Source of the DNA: Bipolaris cookei
Taxonomy: Eukaryota; Ascomycota; Dothideomycetes; Pleosporales; Pleosporaceae
Direction of reading: 5' to 3'
DNA length: 64,000 nucleotides
NCBI GenBank assembly: GCA_002286855.1
Contig: NRSV01000017.1
Location: 289,475-353,474, forward strand
The position numbers were made by a program, and so were the translations under genes. The notes beneath the pieces were generated by a model. That model was not told the origin of the DNA. It worked only from the letters and a program-made list of their open reading frames with translations, and made no database searches. Shown here piece after piece: positions 21,304-31,633 of this stretch; position 1 is the first letter of the stretch, and every line of letters starts with the position of its first letter.

Positions 21304-22056
21304 GCAGAACGAGCGAGTTAGGTCCGGCTTGTCCTGTTAATGTTTCCTTGTCCATCACCCCCCTTTCCCCCATAATGCCCATGTCCTTGAACGATGTTAT
21401 TCTTCTCTCTTTCCTCTCTTTTTCTTCATTATACACGGGTGCCAGCAATGGACAGCGAGGTCCGCTGGTTAGGACAGTGGAATTGTTCTGCTTTTAGTCT
21501 TTTTTCTTGCTCTGTCTTTTTATCTTTTGTTCTCATGATTCAACAAAATCAGTCAGACATCTCATCTCACGCGCCTCCCGACGTGTTAAGTAAGGCGCTG
21601 GAAACGTCGTGTATTATCATCCCCTGTATGGAACATTGGTGTTCTTGGTTGGAAACTTGCTGCTGGGGTGGTTTAGATGGATTTCGGGGTGCTGGTACAC
21701 TTTTTTGCTTTTGTGCTCCCCAATACACGGTTGACTTTGAACGGGTCAGCAAAAGTCTGCGAGTGTGAAATCTCGCTTGCCCTGTATATATTTTAATCTC
21801 ACGACGCTCTGCACTTTAGGCTTGTTTTTTATGAGGTGTTGTGACTTGAGTTTTATATGTTGGTGTTGGTGCGAGAGATGACATGTGTTTTAGAGATGAT
21901 GCCACGATATGCTCTTGTATAATATATCAAAACACTCCTTATAACGCCTCGCTTCAAAACGCCCATGTTGGCTGTCATCTTGCTGTTCAAAAAAAATACA
22001 GCGTACCCTCACCTATCTATCCCACTTGACACAGAAAATCTATGTTATCCATCCCT
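21304..22056. other. Convergent 3' spacer
   Basis: About 750 bp between the ends of the AHC1-like gene and KSH1. T-rich, with no gene seen. Confidence 0.5.
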
Positions 22057-22474
22057 TCATCCCATGAACTCGAGCGCCTACTTGACGTCAGTCGTGAATT
22101 TTCTCCAAACAACACCACCAAGCCCCAATTCCGCCATCGCATGCCCCATACCAACAACCATGTATAAAAGTGCAAACAAGAATAAAAGGGAAAGAAGAAA
22201 GAGAAAGAAAAAAAACTCACAGCCATAATCACACACGCAATACTAACGTACGGACTCAGGCGTTCGCCCACCCGCGCCGCCTTCCACAACGGCGAAACAA
22301 TCCAGTTTTCCTTGTTGCGATCGATTATCCCCGGGAACACCGAGTGCGCGTATGTCGAGGTGCAGATTGTGAGGAGGATGACGAGGAGGAGGGATTGGAA
22401 GTTGAAGAGGGCGGTCTGACGTGTGTATGGGTTAGTTTGGGGTTGCGGAGAGGATGCGAGAGTGGATGTACCAT
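22057..22474 (-). CDS. KSH1: Kish family protein KSH1 (TMEM167)
   Basis: Kish proteins are tiny essential membrane proteins of the early secretory pathway. I reconstruct three exons: 22474-22472 (the ATG alone), 22415-22221 and 22077-22057. The introns are 56 bp (GTACAT donor, ACTAACC branch) and 143 bp (GTGAGT donor, GTAG acceptor). The product is 72 residues, the length of yeast Ksh1. Family motifs are TALFNFQSLLLVILLTICT, DRNKENW, WKAARVGERLSPYVSIACVIMA and a short ALEFMG end that parallels the yeast AISQFNS end. Two membrane segments flank the polar loop. It is divergent from TAF13. The 5' leader carries a compound trinucleotide repeat. Confidence 0.88.
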
Positions 22475-22966
22475 TGTTGCCGTGGTAGTAGTAGTAGTAG
22501 TAGTAGTAGTTGTTGTTGTTGTTGTTGTGGTGGTGGTGGTGGTGGTGGTGGTGGAGGTGAGAGATAAAAGTGAGAAAGTAAAAGTGAGAAGGTGGAGAGA
22601 GGGTGGGGATGTAAGTGCAAGTAGTGAGTGTAGACTTTACTGTCGCATGTATCAGTTTAAACATGTGGGAATTGGGACTTTGGGTTCCACGGCGGACGGG
22701 GAGGGGGGGAGAGGGCCAGTGCGCGACCCGCCATCGATCGTCATTGCAGGTTGGGGCTGGGCGCTTTTGATTCTACGGCTTACGGACGGACGGACGACGA
22801 AAACATCGCGGTGTTAGTTATACTCGTGTACGAAACTGTTGCTTCTACGACTCCTTTGAATGCGGGATAAAGACAGACAGCACTATCCCGACGCGCCAGA
22901 TACAAATTCACTCGCCTACCGCCGCCGCCGCCGTCGCCGTCACCTTCGCGCGCTTTCGCCGCAAAC
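22475..22966. promoter_or_regulatory. KSH1/TAF13 divergent promoter
   Basis: A 492-bp region between two divergent start codons, so it must serve both. It contains the KSH1 leader repeat, a GGGGAGGGGGGAG run near 22699 and GCC-repeat sequence just before TAF13. No TATA box is evident. Confidence 0.6.
22485..22553 (-). repeat. Compound trinucleotide repeat in KSH1 5' leader
   Basis: On the KSH1 sense strand this reads as about eight CAC units, then about six AAC units, then about eight TAC units. It ends about ten bases before the ATG. The tract would be a C/A-rich, weakly structured mRNA leader if it is within the transcript. Confidence 0.9.
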
Positions 22967-23515
22967 ATGACCGAACCGCGTATGCGCCTGCGTCAAAAAG
23001 GCCAGCAATTTCCAACGCAAGACTGTACGTCTTCCTCCTCCCCCGTCCAAACCCCCTCCCTTCCCTTCCACACATGACCTAACTCTTAGAAAATAGTAGA
23101 AGCCTTCCTCCTCGCCTTCGGCGACAACGACTACCCCCTCCCGGAAACCGTACGCGTCCTCGACGAAATAATAACAGACTACATCATCGAAACCTGTCAC
23201 GAAGCTGCATCCGTGGCGCACCACGCGCGGCGCGCCAAGATCAAGCTTGACGATTTCAAGTTTATGCTACGGCGCGATACGGGCAAGTTGGGGAGGGTGA
23301 GCGAGATGCTCGAGACAGATAAGGAGTTGAAGAGGAAGAGAAAGGCGTTTGATACGGATGAGGGGGCCGTGCTAGCAGATAGGGAGAGGGTGGCGGATAG
23401 AGTGGAGGGAGTGAAGGAGGAGGGGGAGGGGAAGGGGAGGGGGAAGGAGGAGGAGGAGAGGAAGAGGAAGAAGAAGAAGAGGAGGGAGGAGGAAGGGGTA
23501 GGGAAGAGTGGGTGA
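22967..23515 (+). CDS. TAF13: TFIID subunit TAF13
   Basis: TAF13 is a histone-fold subunit of TFIID that pairs with TAF11. Two exons, 22967-23024 and 23097-23515, with a 72-bp phase-1 intron give 158 residues. The histone fold covers about 20-95: LEAFLLAFGDNDYPLPETVRVLDEIITDYIIE, then CHEAASVAHHARRAKIKLDDFKFMLRRD. The upstream AG at 23088-23089 would create a stop, so the acceptor at 23095-23096 was used. The last 50 residues are a highly charged Lys/Glu/Arg tail encoded by an almost pure purine tract. It is divergent from KSH1. Confidence 0.9.
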
Positions 23516-24132
23516 TGGGGAAGAGTGGGAATTGTGATGCTTGCTATAAAAGAGAGAGAGAGAGAGAGAATGGAGCGTGTGGTTAGCATGCGGTATGGGC
23601 AGGTAGTTTTAAGGAATAAGGATACCCCAAAGAATGAAATCAAATCATTACCAATTCATGGTGTGCTAATTGTTGAGAAATGTGCACAGCTCACTATGGA
23701 TATCTTCTTTTCTCCTCTCCCACGTACAACAATCGGACAATCAAGCATTTCAGCAGGTTCAAATATTTGGCATTTCACGTTCCAACATACGCCTCAGCGT
23801 AGTAATAATTCTAACTACCGCCGCCGCGTCAAACAAAACTACTAGGTATACAGCGCTTTTACTAGGCAAAGGCTTTTCTTTTGGACTGGAGCAAGCAGTC
23901 TGCAGCTCGACCACCTAAATATCTTCGTCGTCATCATCATTTGTCATAGCCACCATCATGCCTTGAACCCGCCAGAGTCCAGGACCCGCTGCATGCGTAA
24001 TGCTGCTGAATCTATCAACCATCTTGAAACGGTCATTTCCACGCCCTTTGTTGCTAGAGGCTTGACTCCGTCTAGAATAACGCGTTAGCCAAACGCCAAA
24101 CTCCTTGCAATGTATCCCTTTTTTAGGCACGC
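23516..24132. other. Convergent 3' spacer
   Basis: About 600 bp between the TAF13 and eIF3f stop codons. An (AG)n run lies at about 23551-23570. No gene is seen. Confidence 0.5.
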
Positions 24133-25277
24133 TCATGCCTCTTGTTCTCTCTGTTGTCTTCCCTTGCCACCGCCTCGTCGATCACCTCCCTTGCCCCTGT
24201 TTTCGCCATCTTTCTTGCCCTCGCCGCCGAGGACATCACCACCACCCATGGTCAGCGCTGCTGTTGCCAGACGGTTGGAGAGGTCAATTTGTGTGCGGAT
24301 TGTGTTTGCGAGGTATGATACCACAAGGACATCCTGGATGTGTGCGTTGCTGCTACATGTTAGCAAAGCCAGATATCACTAAAAAACAAGTCTCAACATA
24401 CAAGTCGCGCTCAATGTCAGCAGGCTCAACCTTGGGTGCTAAGCTGAGTGCATTCATCAGGAACTGGCCCAGTGCGGATGAAGGCTCGGCCTCTTCGTCC
24501 AAAACATTGTTAACGTAGGTGGACACGCGCTCAAGCATGTCAAGGACATGTTGGATGGCACGCTCCAATGAATCAAGGTCGGTCATGACCTCCTGTGACC
24601 GGTCTTCGCTGTCCTTTGCGGATGAAATGAGCTCCAGGCCTGACCTCTCGGCCTCACCGTACTTGATCTCGTGGGGCACTGGGATAAACAGGCAAGAATC
24701 GGCCGCGCGCTCGGCAGTGACACCAATGGGGGCGGAGATGTATGTCTTGGACTCAATGTCCTGGCCGGGCACAGTGGAGACAGTCAGGTGGACGGCAGGA
24801 TGTGGCCATGTTCCGTCGCCCTGCTGGCTGTAGAAGTTCTGGATGAGGGCGGAGAAGGTGTTCAGGTCGCTGCTGGTTGCGTACCAGCCGACGAGGACTT
24901 CGCGGGGGTTGGCGCGGAGGTGGAGAGCAAGCATCTGCTTCTGGTAGTCCATGTCGACCTCAACCTGCTCAGCTGTCTCGGTATGAGGGACAGCATAGCA
25001 GTTGCGGATCTCAATCTCAGTGCCGTCTTCGCTGCGGGTGCCGAGAAGGGTGCCAATGACGCGTTCCTGGTCAGCGGGGCGGCGGAGGGCGTGGTCGAGG
25101 ATGGAGAAGACGGCCTGTTCACAGCGGGTCAGAGAGCGAAGCTGGCGGCCTCTCACTGTAGTGGTCGCATACCTGGGGCTGGATGGCGACGTTCAGCGGG
25201 GCAGTCGATGGCTGGGCACCCAGAGGCGCAGGGCCGAGGGGACGCGCGAGATGGAGGAAAGAGTCGTTCTCGGCCAT
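24133..25277 (-). CDS. eIF3f: Translation initiation factor 3 subunit F (eIF3f)
   Basis: An MPN-domain subunit of the eIF3 complex that scaffolds the 43S pre-initiation complex. Three exons: 25277-25173, 25114-24402 and 24352-24133. Introns are 58 and 49 bp. The product is 345 residues. The MPN domain runs from about 36 to 180, with VIGTLLGTRSEDGTEIEIRNCYAVPH and EVLVGWYATSSDLN. As in other eIF3f proteins, the full JAMM metalloprotease signature is not obvious. The C-terminal helix pair has HIQDVLVVSYLANTIRTQIDLSNRLATAAL. The tail is Gly/Lys/Arg-rich. The second intron ends in TAGCAG, so two acceptors three bases apart are possible. It is divergent from UTP25 across 351 bp. Confidence 0.94.
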
Positions 25278-25628
25278 GATAGCGATTATCGTCTGGGCGG
25301 CGGTGATCGTGGACGTAGTCGTGGTGTTGAGGCGCTGGCGGCTATCAAAGATGACAATGTGGTTGGTGGGGCACGTCGATATTCTTCACGAAATCTGGGC
25401 AGGTGCGGCAGTTCGCTTGCACGGACCATGTCGATATATTTTCTGGTGGGACCCTTGAACCACAGGCGCATCCAATTGACACGCTATAGCGACTCGGAAA
25501 ATTTAATTGCTACGCAACACCAGGATTACTTCAGCGACAGAAAGTAGCTGTCTATCTCGGATTTTATCAAAAACCTCTGCGTCATCGACTACATCTTCTA
25601 TACAACCAAGCGCATTCGACAGGCGACT
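25278..25628. promoter_or_regulatory. eIF3f/UTP25 divergent promoter
   Basis: 351 bp between two start codons read in opposite directions. It couples a translation factor with a ribosome-biogenesis factor. No specific site could be identified. Confidence 0.6.
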
Positions 25629-27839
25629 ATGGCGCCCGTCAAAGGCCGCGGTGGTTTCCGGGGTAGGGGACGAGGCAGAGGTGGCACAAGAGGAAAAGGA
25701 AGAGGCGGTATCAGAGGTGGATTTGCTGCTGTAAGGACCGCCAATGAGGTCGAAGATTCGTGAGTATGGATATTAGTTACAGAGAGGGTCGTCTACATGC
25801 TAACTGTCAAATGAAGCAATGTCGACATGCGTGCACCGTCCGACTCTGAACACAGCGAATCTGAAGGCTCCGACAGCGGTGTTTCCGATGATGATGACGA
25901 CGAGGAGGAAGAAGCTCAGCCAGCCGCCAACGCCTACGCAGCTCTCCTCCAATCTTTCTCCGCCCGCGATACTGGCTCAGATGAACCCCGGAAAAAGAGG
26001 CGGAAGCTTGAGCACGATCATGAACCAGAACAGGCCGCTGCCACAAACACAGACCAATTGGAAGACGCCGAAGACAATGCGACTGACCGCGAGGACGAGG
26101 CAGAGCAAGGCGATTTCGACGACGACCAAGCAGACAGAGATGATGCCAAGGAACAGGAGCTGGAAAATGCCTACGAGAAACACTTTGCAAATCCAGACGA
26201 GAACGAACTGGCAGCACGGCTGAAACGGATAGCAGCAAACCAATGGTCATCGCACAAGCTGCGCACGACATCAGGCAGCGCAAAGGGTTTTGGCTTCTTA
26301 CAAGTCCCGAGTGACGAAGCCCAACCACCTTCAAGGAGAGTAAAGAGTACTCGAGACATCCAATTGAAGGCCCGACTGATGGGAAATGCGCATAAGAAAG
26401 TCGGAGACTTTGACCCTGTCGAGCAAACCATTGCGCCGTCCCTGTTCGGCTACCGAGACTTGCTGTTCGGAGCGCGAACAGTACAAAACGCCAACCGCCT
26501 TCGAGACATCACCTGTCTGCATGCGCTAAATCATATTCTCATGACACGCGATCGTGTACTGAAGAACAACGCAAAGCTGGCAGCTGCAAGCGACGACGAC
26601 GACGCCGAATACCGTGACCAGGGCTTTACGCGCCCCAAGATACTGTTCCTTCTTGAGACCAAACAGGCTTGTGTGCGCGTCTTGGATTCTATCACCAAAC
26701 TCTACGACTTTGAACAGCAAGAAAACAAGAAGCGATTTCTCAACAACTTTTCACTTCCAGAAGACAAGTTCTCGGATGACAAGCCTGCAGATTTCCGCCA
26801 ACTATTCGAAGGCAACGACGAAAACGAGTTCCGCATTGGCATCAAGCTGACTCGCAAGACCCTAAAATTGTTCTCAACTTTCTACAACTCCGACATCATC
26901 TTTGCTTCTACCCTCGGTCTGCGTCGAGCAATCGAGTCTGGCGATCCCAAGAAGCGAGATTACGACTTCCTGTCATCTATTGAGATGGTAATCATGGAAC
27001 AGGCCGACGCTACCCTGTTGCAGAACTGGGATCACACAGAGTTTGTTTTTGAGCACCTGAATCTTCAGCCAAAGGATTCTCACGGCTGCGACTTTTCACG
27101 GGTGCGCTCGTGGTACCTGGACGGACACGCATCGCACATACGACAGACCATTGTGCTCTCGGCGTTCCTGACACCAAAGATCAACACTCTGTACAACAAG
27201 CATATGCGCAATGTAGCCGGGCGTTTAAAATACACTGCCGATAACACAGACGGTCTGATAGAAACAATGTCGTATGGCGTGAAGCAGACGTTCCTGCGCT
27301 TCGACTCACCATCCCATCTTAATGATCCAGACGCGCGCTTCAAATACTTCAACACATCCATTTTGCCATCGATCAACCGCATTCCGAGGCCGCCAGAGGG
27401 CGGCTTGGGTGCTTTAGTTTTTATTCCATCCTACCTGGACTTTGTCCGCGTGCGCAACTCACTCGTCGACTCGGACTTTTCATATGCCTCAATCAGCGAA
27501 TATACCGACGTGACCGACGTGCGCAAAGCCCGCTCCCACTTTATGAACGGAAAGCACTCACTATTGTTGTACACGGGCCGTGCGCACCATTTTCATCGCT
27601 ACAAGATTAGAGGTGTCAAACGGGTCGTGTTCTACGGCGTGCCGGAAAACCCAATATTTTATGACGAAGTGGTAGGTTTCATTGGCAAGACGTTGGAACG
27701 GGCCGAAATTAGCAGAGCTGAAGCCAGTGTCAGAGTGTGCTTTTCGAAATGGGAAAAGATGGAACTGGAAAGGATCGTTGGCACAAAGAGGGTGGGTAAA
27801 ATGGTTGTGGACAAGGGTGATGTGTTTGATTTTGTATAA
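25629..27839 (+). CDS. UTP25: U3 snoRNA-associated protein UTP25
   Basis: UTP25 is a nucleolar SSU-processome factor with a degenerate DEAD-box helicase fold. Two exons, 25629-25759 and 25817-27839, with a 57-bp intron give 717 residues. The first exon encodes a Gly/Arg-rich segment (RGGFRGRGRGRGGTRGKGRGG), followed by a long acidic region with DDDDDEEEE. The UTP25 core then shows FGYRDLLFGARTVQNANRLRDITCLHALNHIL, RPKILFLLETKQACVRVLDSI, IEMVIMEQADATLLQNWDH (the degenerate DEAD position), RQTIVLSAFLTP and LLYTGRAHHFHRYKIRGVKRVVFYG. Confidence 0.94.
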
Positions 27840-28260
27840 ACATGTAAGATTTAAAATAGAAGGGGAGCACCCCTGACCTGTTCACATGGTAGCGATACCC
27901 TTACTGATTGGATGAGTGAATTTACGCTGAATATACAACTTCTTCATTATACTCACTACAACTTCTTGTGCTTATGCTGCCTAGCTGAATGAACCCAAGA
28001 CATGGGCTTCACCTAAGCGTGACACTGATCTGTGCGCACATAAAGAATTTTCGTTTGAAAGTGATCTCAAAGTCACCTAGCTGTTTGAAGCTGCTGAAGC
28101 GTGACTTCCACCTTGATCACTCGCTCCTACCTTTCACTTTCACCCAGCCAGGGTCTGTGGGTACTTCAGTAGACCAATCTCTCCTTCAATCATTGCTCTA
28201 CACACGAGTTGACTTTCAAGTAGCAGCAAAATCAGTCTACTCTCTTCCTTCCACTTCAAG
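27840..28260. other. Intergenic spacer at edge of accessory region
   Basis: 420 bp between UTP25 and the secreted-protein pseudogene. No gene is seen. The right part is the former promoter of the pseudogene. Confidence 0.5.
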
Positions 28261-29593
28261 ATGAGGCTCCATTTCGTCTTTGCTGTATTGATAGCCACTC
28301 TCGCCAGCGCTGGCGTCGTCGTGTCTCCGGGACCGTCATCTGAAAACGTCACTCATGTCAACGTCACTCTCGCCGATGTTGCCTCTCTAAATTCGGACTC
28401 TTCCTCTATAACTCATACTCTTGCCGAACCAACCAAATTCGAAAAATCTCCTGAAATCGGACGTACGCTCGATGCGGCCATGAAGTCCAAAGACAGCATC
28501 GCCCGATGGTTCTTTAAGGATTTTCCCAATTTCCAAGAGACATGCCAAAGTACCTTCGACGGTGATGGGCGAGAAGAGCTGACGAGATGGGGCTTCGATG
28601 ACAGCGAGAAATTGAGAAAAGAAGTTGAAAAGGAGTGTGACTTTGACGCGTATCATGGTATCAAGCCTGCTTTTTATGAGCTAGGCTTGGACACCAAGGT
28701 AGAGAAAGACGGTGGGCCGAACAAGTGTTTCAAGATCAATCATCGTGACGGCCCTGCTATCAAAAGGCTCCCGGATGGTTCTCTCCCTCTCAAAGCAAAC
28801 CAGTACTACGATGTGTGCAGTAGGGAGTATAGGGCAAGTGTTTGCAAATCACACTACTTAACAAGACTATTGCTGACTGAGATTTCATGCAGGCAACAGG
28901 TGCTACATACGAGTTCGCTGTTAATCCAAATGGACTTGTCGCTCTCATGAACATTATGAGCTTGAGTTTCTGCGCCGAAAAGTTCACCTAGTTCCGAAAG
29001 CCACTCCGCGAAGAGCTGTCTCATATCGGCACACCCTCAGATATAGCACGGGCTGTCTGGAACCGAGCTGGCGCTTCCAATATTACTGATGTCAAGTATC
29101 TGCTTGTGACACAGATTATGAACCCAACTTCTTAAGATATAATCAGAACAGCGCTTAGAACACTGCAGCCTCCTGTGAGTGAGACCAAAGTTTGGCCGGG
29201 CAGTGACTTCACCATGGATACGGTTGGGGGCAGAGCAATCTTGGGTTAGTAGTCCATGCAACACCAAAGTGATTGGCAGTTGGGTTTTGATGCTGATTTG
29301 ATGCACTAGGGTCGCCGATTGGACGATGGGCCGGATACCTCCTTTTACAGCACAAGCAGCAACTTGGTAGCAATCGATTCATTTCAAAGATGAGAGCCTT
29401 TCGGCCCAGCACCGCTTCTCTTCCGTATCTTGTCTTCTATGTGGATTCCACGCCAGCAGGACCTGGTTCAGCTGCGGAGGTAGCACATGATGGACTAACG
29501 GAATCGGATGGTACGAACTCATCACATGTTGTAAAAAGGAGTGCTGATGGGAGGCACTTGGTGCGAGAGCATGTTCTCCATGCTGAAACTTAG
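28261..29593 (+). pseudogene. Secreted fungal protein, disabled by two in-frame stops
   Basis: Three exons can be joined in one frame: 28261-28833, 28893-29244 and 29310-29593. The first intron is GC-AG (GCAAGT donor). The second has a GTTAGT donor and an ACTAG acceptor. The N-terminus has a signal peptide (MRLHFVFAVLIATLASAG). The mid region (ARWFFKDFPNFQETCQSTF, CDFDAYHGIKPAFYELGLDT, YRATGATYEFAVNPNGL) and the C-terminal part (IGRWAGYLLLQHKQQLG, HVVKRSADGRHLVREHVL) resemble a secreted family I recall from Pleosporales, with no known function. Two stops interrupt the frame: TAG at 28989-28991 and TAA at 29133-29135. No frameshift is seen. A truncated 223-residue secreted product could still be made. 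Confidence 0.7.
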
Positions 29594-30806
29594 GCAACGA
29601 AGTCTGAGAAAGATGTCATGAACTTTGGCTTCTGATGTGACAAGGCAATATGACCGGCTTCAAGTTCACGATTCGTCCGACGGGGAATACACATTCCAGG
29701 AATCATGGTGGCTCGGCTGCTACTAAGAGCAATCACAAATACTGACTAAGATGTGCATGAAACCTTGAGCTAGGCTAAAATCTACTCACTATCTACATAT
29801 GTGTTTATTTGCTCGTATTATACATATCGCGATGGCTGAGGCGGATGACTGTATCAAGCCAAGCGCAGTCCCATGGCACGAACGGGTGCAGGTCACGTTG
29901 AACATGATTGCATGGAAGCCAGTGTCCTGCAAGGGTTGAGGTTATGCGGGGATATCGTCATGAAAAACCATGAATAGCTGGAAGAGAAATCAAGGCACAT
30001 GACGCACCCAACGCGATCTAGTCATGTCCATCTTCCCCACACACAGCATTGTACCTGCGTTGCTTGCCAGCCCAGCATCGTGATCTAGGCGTATGTGTAT
30101 GTCAAAAGGCGAATCGTGCCGGGATAAACGGCAGAACCTGAGCGGTCCGTAGGACTTGGCAATATTTGCACGGTGGTTCCGGCTCCTTCCTTCGCGGGGT
30201 ATCGTGACGTTCTGTTGCCAGCCAAACTTAGCCACCAACTCCACGACTATACCACTCACATACTGCCAACAGAGACCCTTGATAAGGCTTTTTTTTATCT
30301 CCGTTTATGACTCCATGCTAATGAATCGAGGGGCCGGGGTTGGTTTGCCGAGTGTGCGGTGAAGGGCCACGTCGGAGTGGCTGGGGCGCTTTCTTTAACG
30401 CCAGACTCCACCCGCAAGATAGGCGCGAAACACGTCTCGCCAAGAGTACGCCTCATCCCTTCTTGGCCATGTCCAATGGCTCGCGCCCCTCCGGAATACT
30501 CATGGTTCCCGTGTAGCGCTACGCTGCGCTGACACGGCCAAGTACCTCAAAGAGCGGATCGTGGCGGTGTGCCGAGCCCTAGACAAGCTTTTCTGTCCTC
30601 CTTTTTTGGGCGTCGATATGGCTGTGAGCAGGAAACCTGAGTCGAGCCTCTCGCTCTTATTTTAGCTACGTGGTACCCGTGCCCTTGCGAGCTACAGTAC
30701 ATACCTGCCTTCTTTCTTGACACCCCGGAACTTGGATTATTCTTCTGCATTGCTATCGTTGCCTGCACACCTGTGCCAGGTCCGATTCTTGCGCATCTAC
30801 GCCAAC
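29594..30806. other. Intergenic, no gene seen
   Basis: 1.2 kb without a recognisable gene or relic. The right end is the promoter of the four-TM protein gene. Confidence 0.45.
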
Positions 30807-31633
30807 ATGTTGCGATTCGACAATGTTCTCAAGTTCGCTTTGGTACCGTCAATACTCTATCTGCTCATATCTGTGGTTTCGGTGGCTTTGACAACACACT
30901 ATTGGATCCTGACTGACTGGGTTGTACCGCGAGGCGTCCTCGTTACAACCTCCGAATTCGATGAGCGAGTGAGGCAATTTGTGACGGATGCGACAATTGT
31001 GTATTTTACCGACGCGGATACCGATGCGACAATTGTATCGGGATGCCTAAACTTGGCCGCGGCCGTTATCGCCATTATCGCGTGGAGTACCTTGCGAAAA
31101 CCAGGAATGGACGCCTTGATCAACTCGGTCGGTATCTCAGTTCTTACACGGAAACAGCAGAAATCTAACTTTCATGCCTAGACTGTACGCCGTTTCTGGA
31201 TACTCAGTCTTGTCTTCATGTCTCTTGCTGGAGCGGTCATGGCCATCGTATCGCTCGCACTCCACTACACGAAACTGGGCAACGATCAATGGGGATGTAC
31301 CCAGGAGCGACTGATGATGAGTGGAAAAATGAATACAAACGTCTACTGCACCCGAGAAATGGCCGCATGCCGATTTCAACCCGGATTTGTCACTGGTCAG
31401 GATAAGCAGAATGCTAGCGTTGCTTGTAACGAAGCTGTAAGTTCCTTATCATCACATGTTGCGAAATGCTTTTTTTACTAACATCAGAGCAGGTTGTAGT
31501 CAAGTGGATTCAAATCATCTTACTGCTTCTCGGGCTCACTGTACTATCCATGTTTTCCCTCCAGGCTTACCTGCGTCGAACCAGCAGGGAGACTAGACTA
31601 ATGGGACAAGAAGCTGTTGCAGAGAAGATCTGA
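30807..31633 (+). CDS. Unrecognised four-transmembrane protein
   Basis: Three exons, 30807-31127, 31182-31436 and 31493-31633, give 238 residues. Introns are 54 bp (GTCGGT donor, CTAAC branch, CCTAG acceptor) and 56 bp (GTAAGT donor, ACTAAC branch, GCAG acceptor). Four hydrophobic segments are clear: FALVPSILYLLISVVSVAL, VSGCLNLAAAVIAIIAW, FWILSLVFMSLAGAVMAIVSLAL and WIQIILLLLGLTVLSMFSLQAYL. The loop before TM4 has several Cys (WGCTQ, YCTRE, AACRF, VACNE). The topology resembles small fungal tetraspan membrane proteins, but I cannot name the family. The first donor is weak, yet only this splice keeps TM3 in frame. Confidence 0.65.

Noticed and set aside
22170..22817. 215-codon plus-strand frame with a poly-Val run
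   Set aside because: It is antisense to KSH1 exons and to the trinucleotide repeat; KSH1 motifs on the minus strand explain the region.
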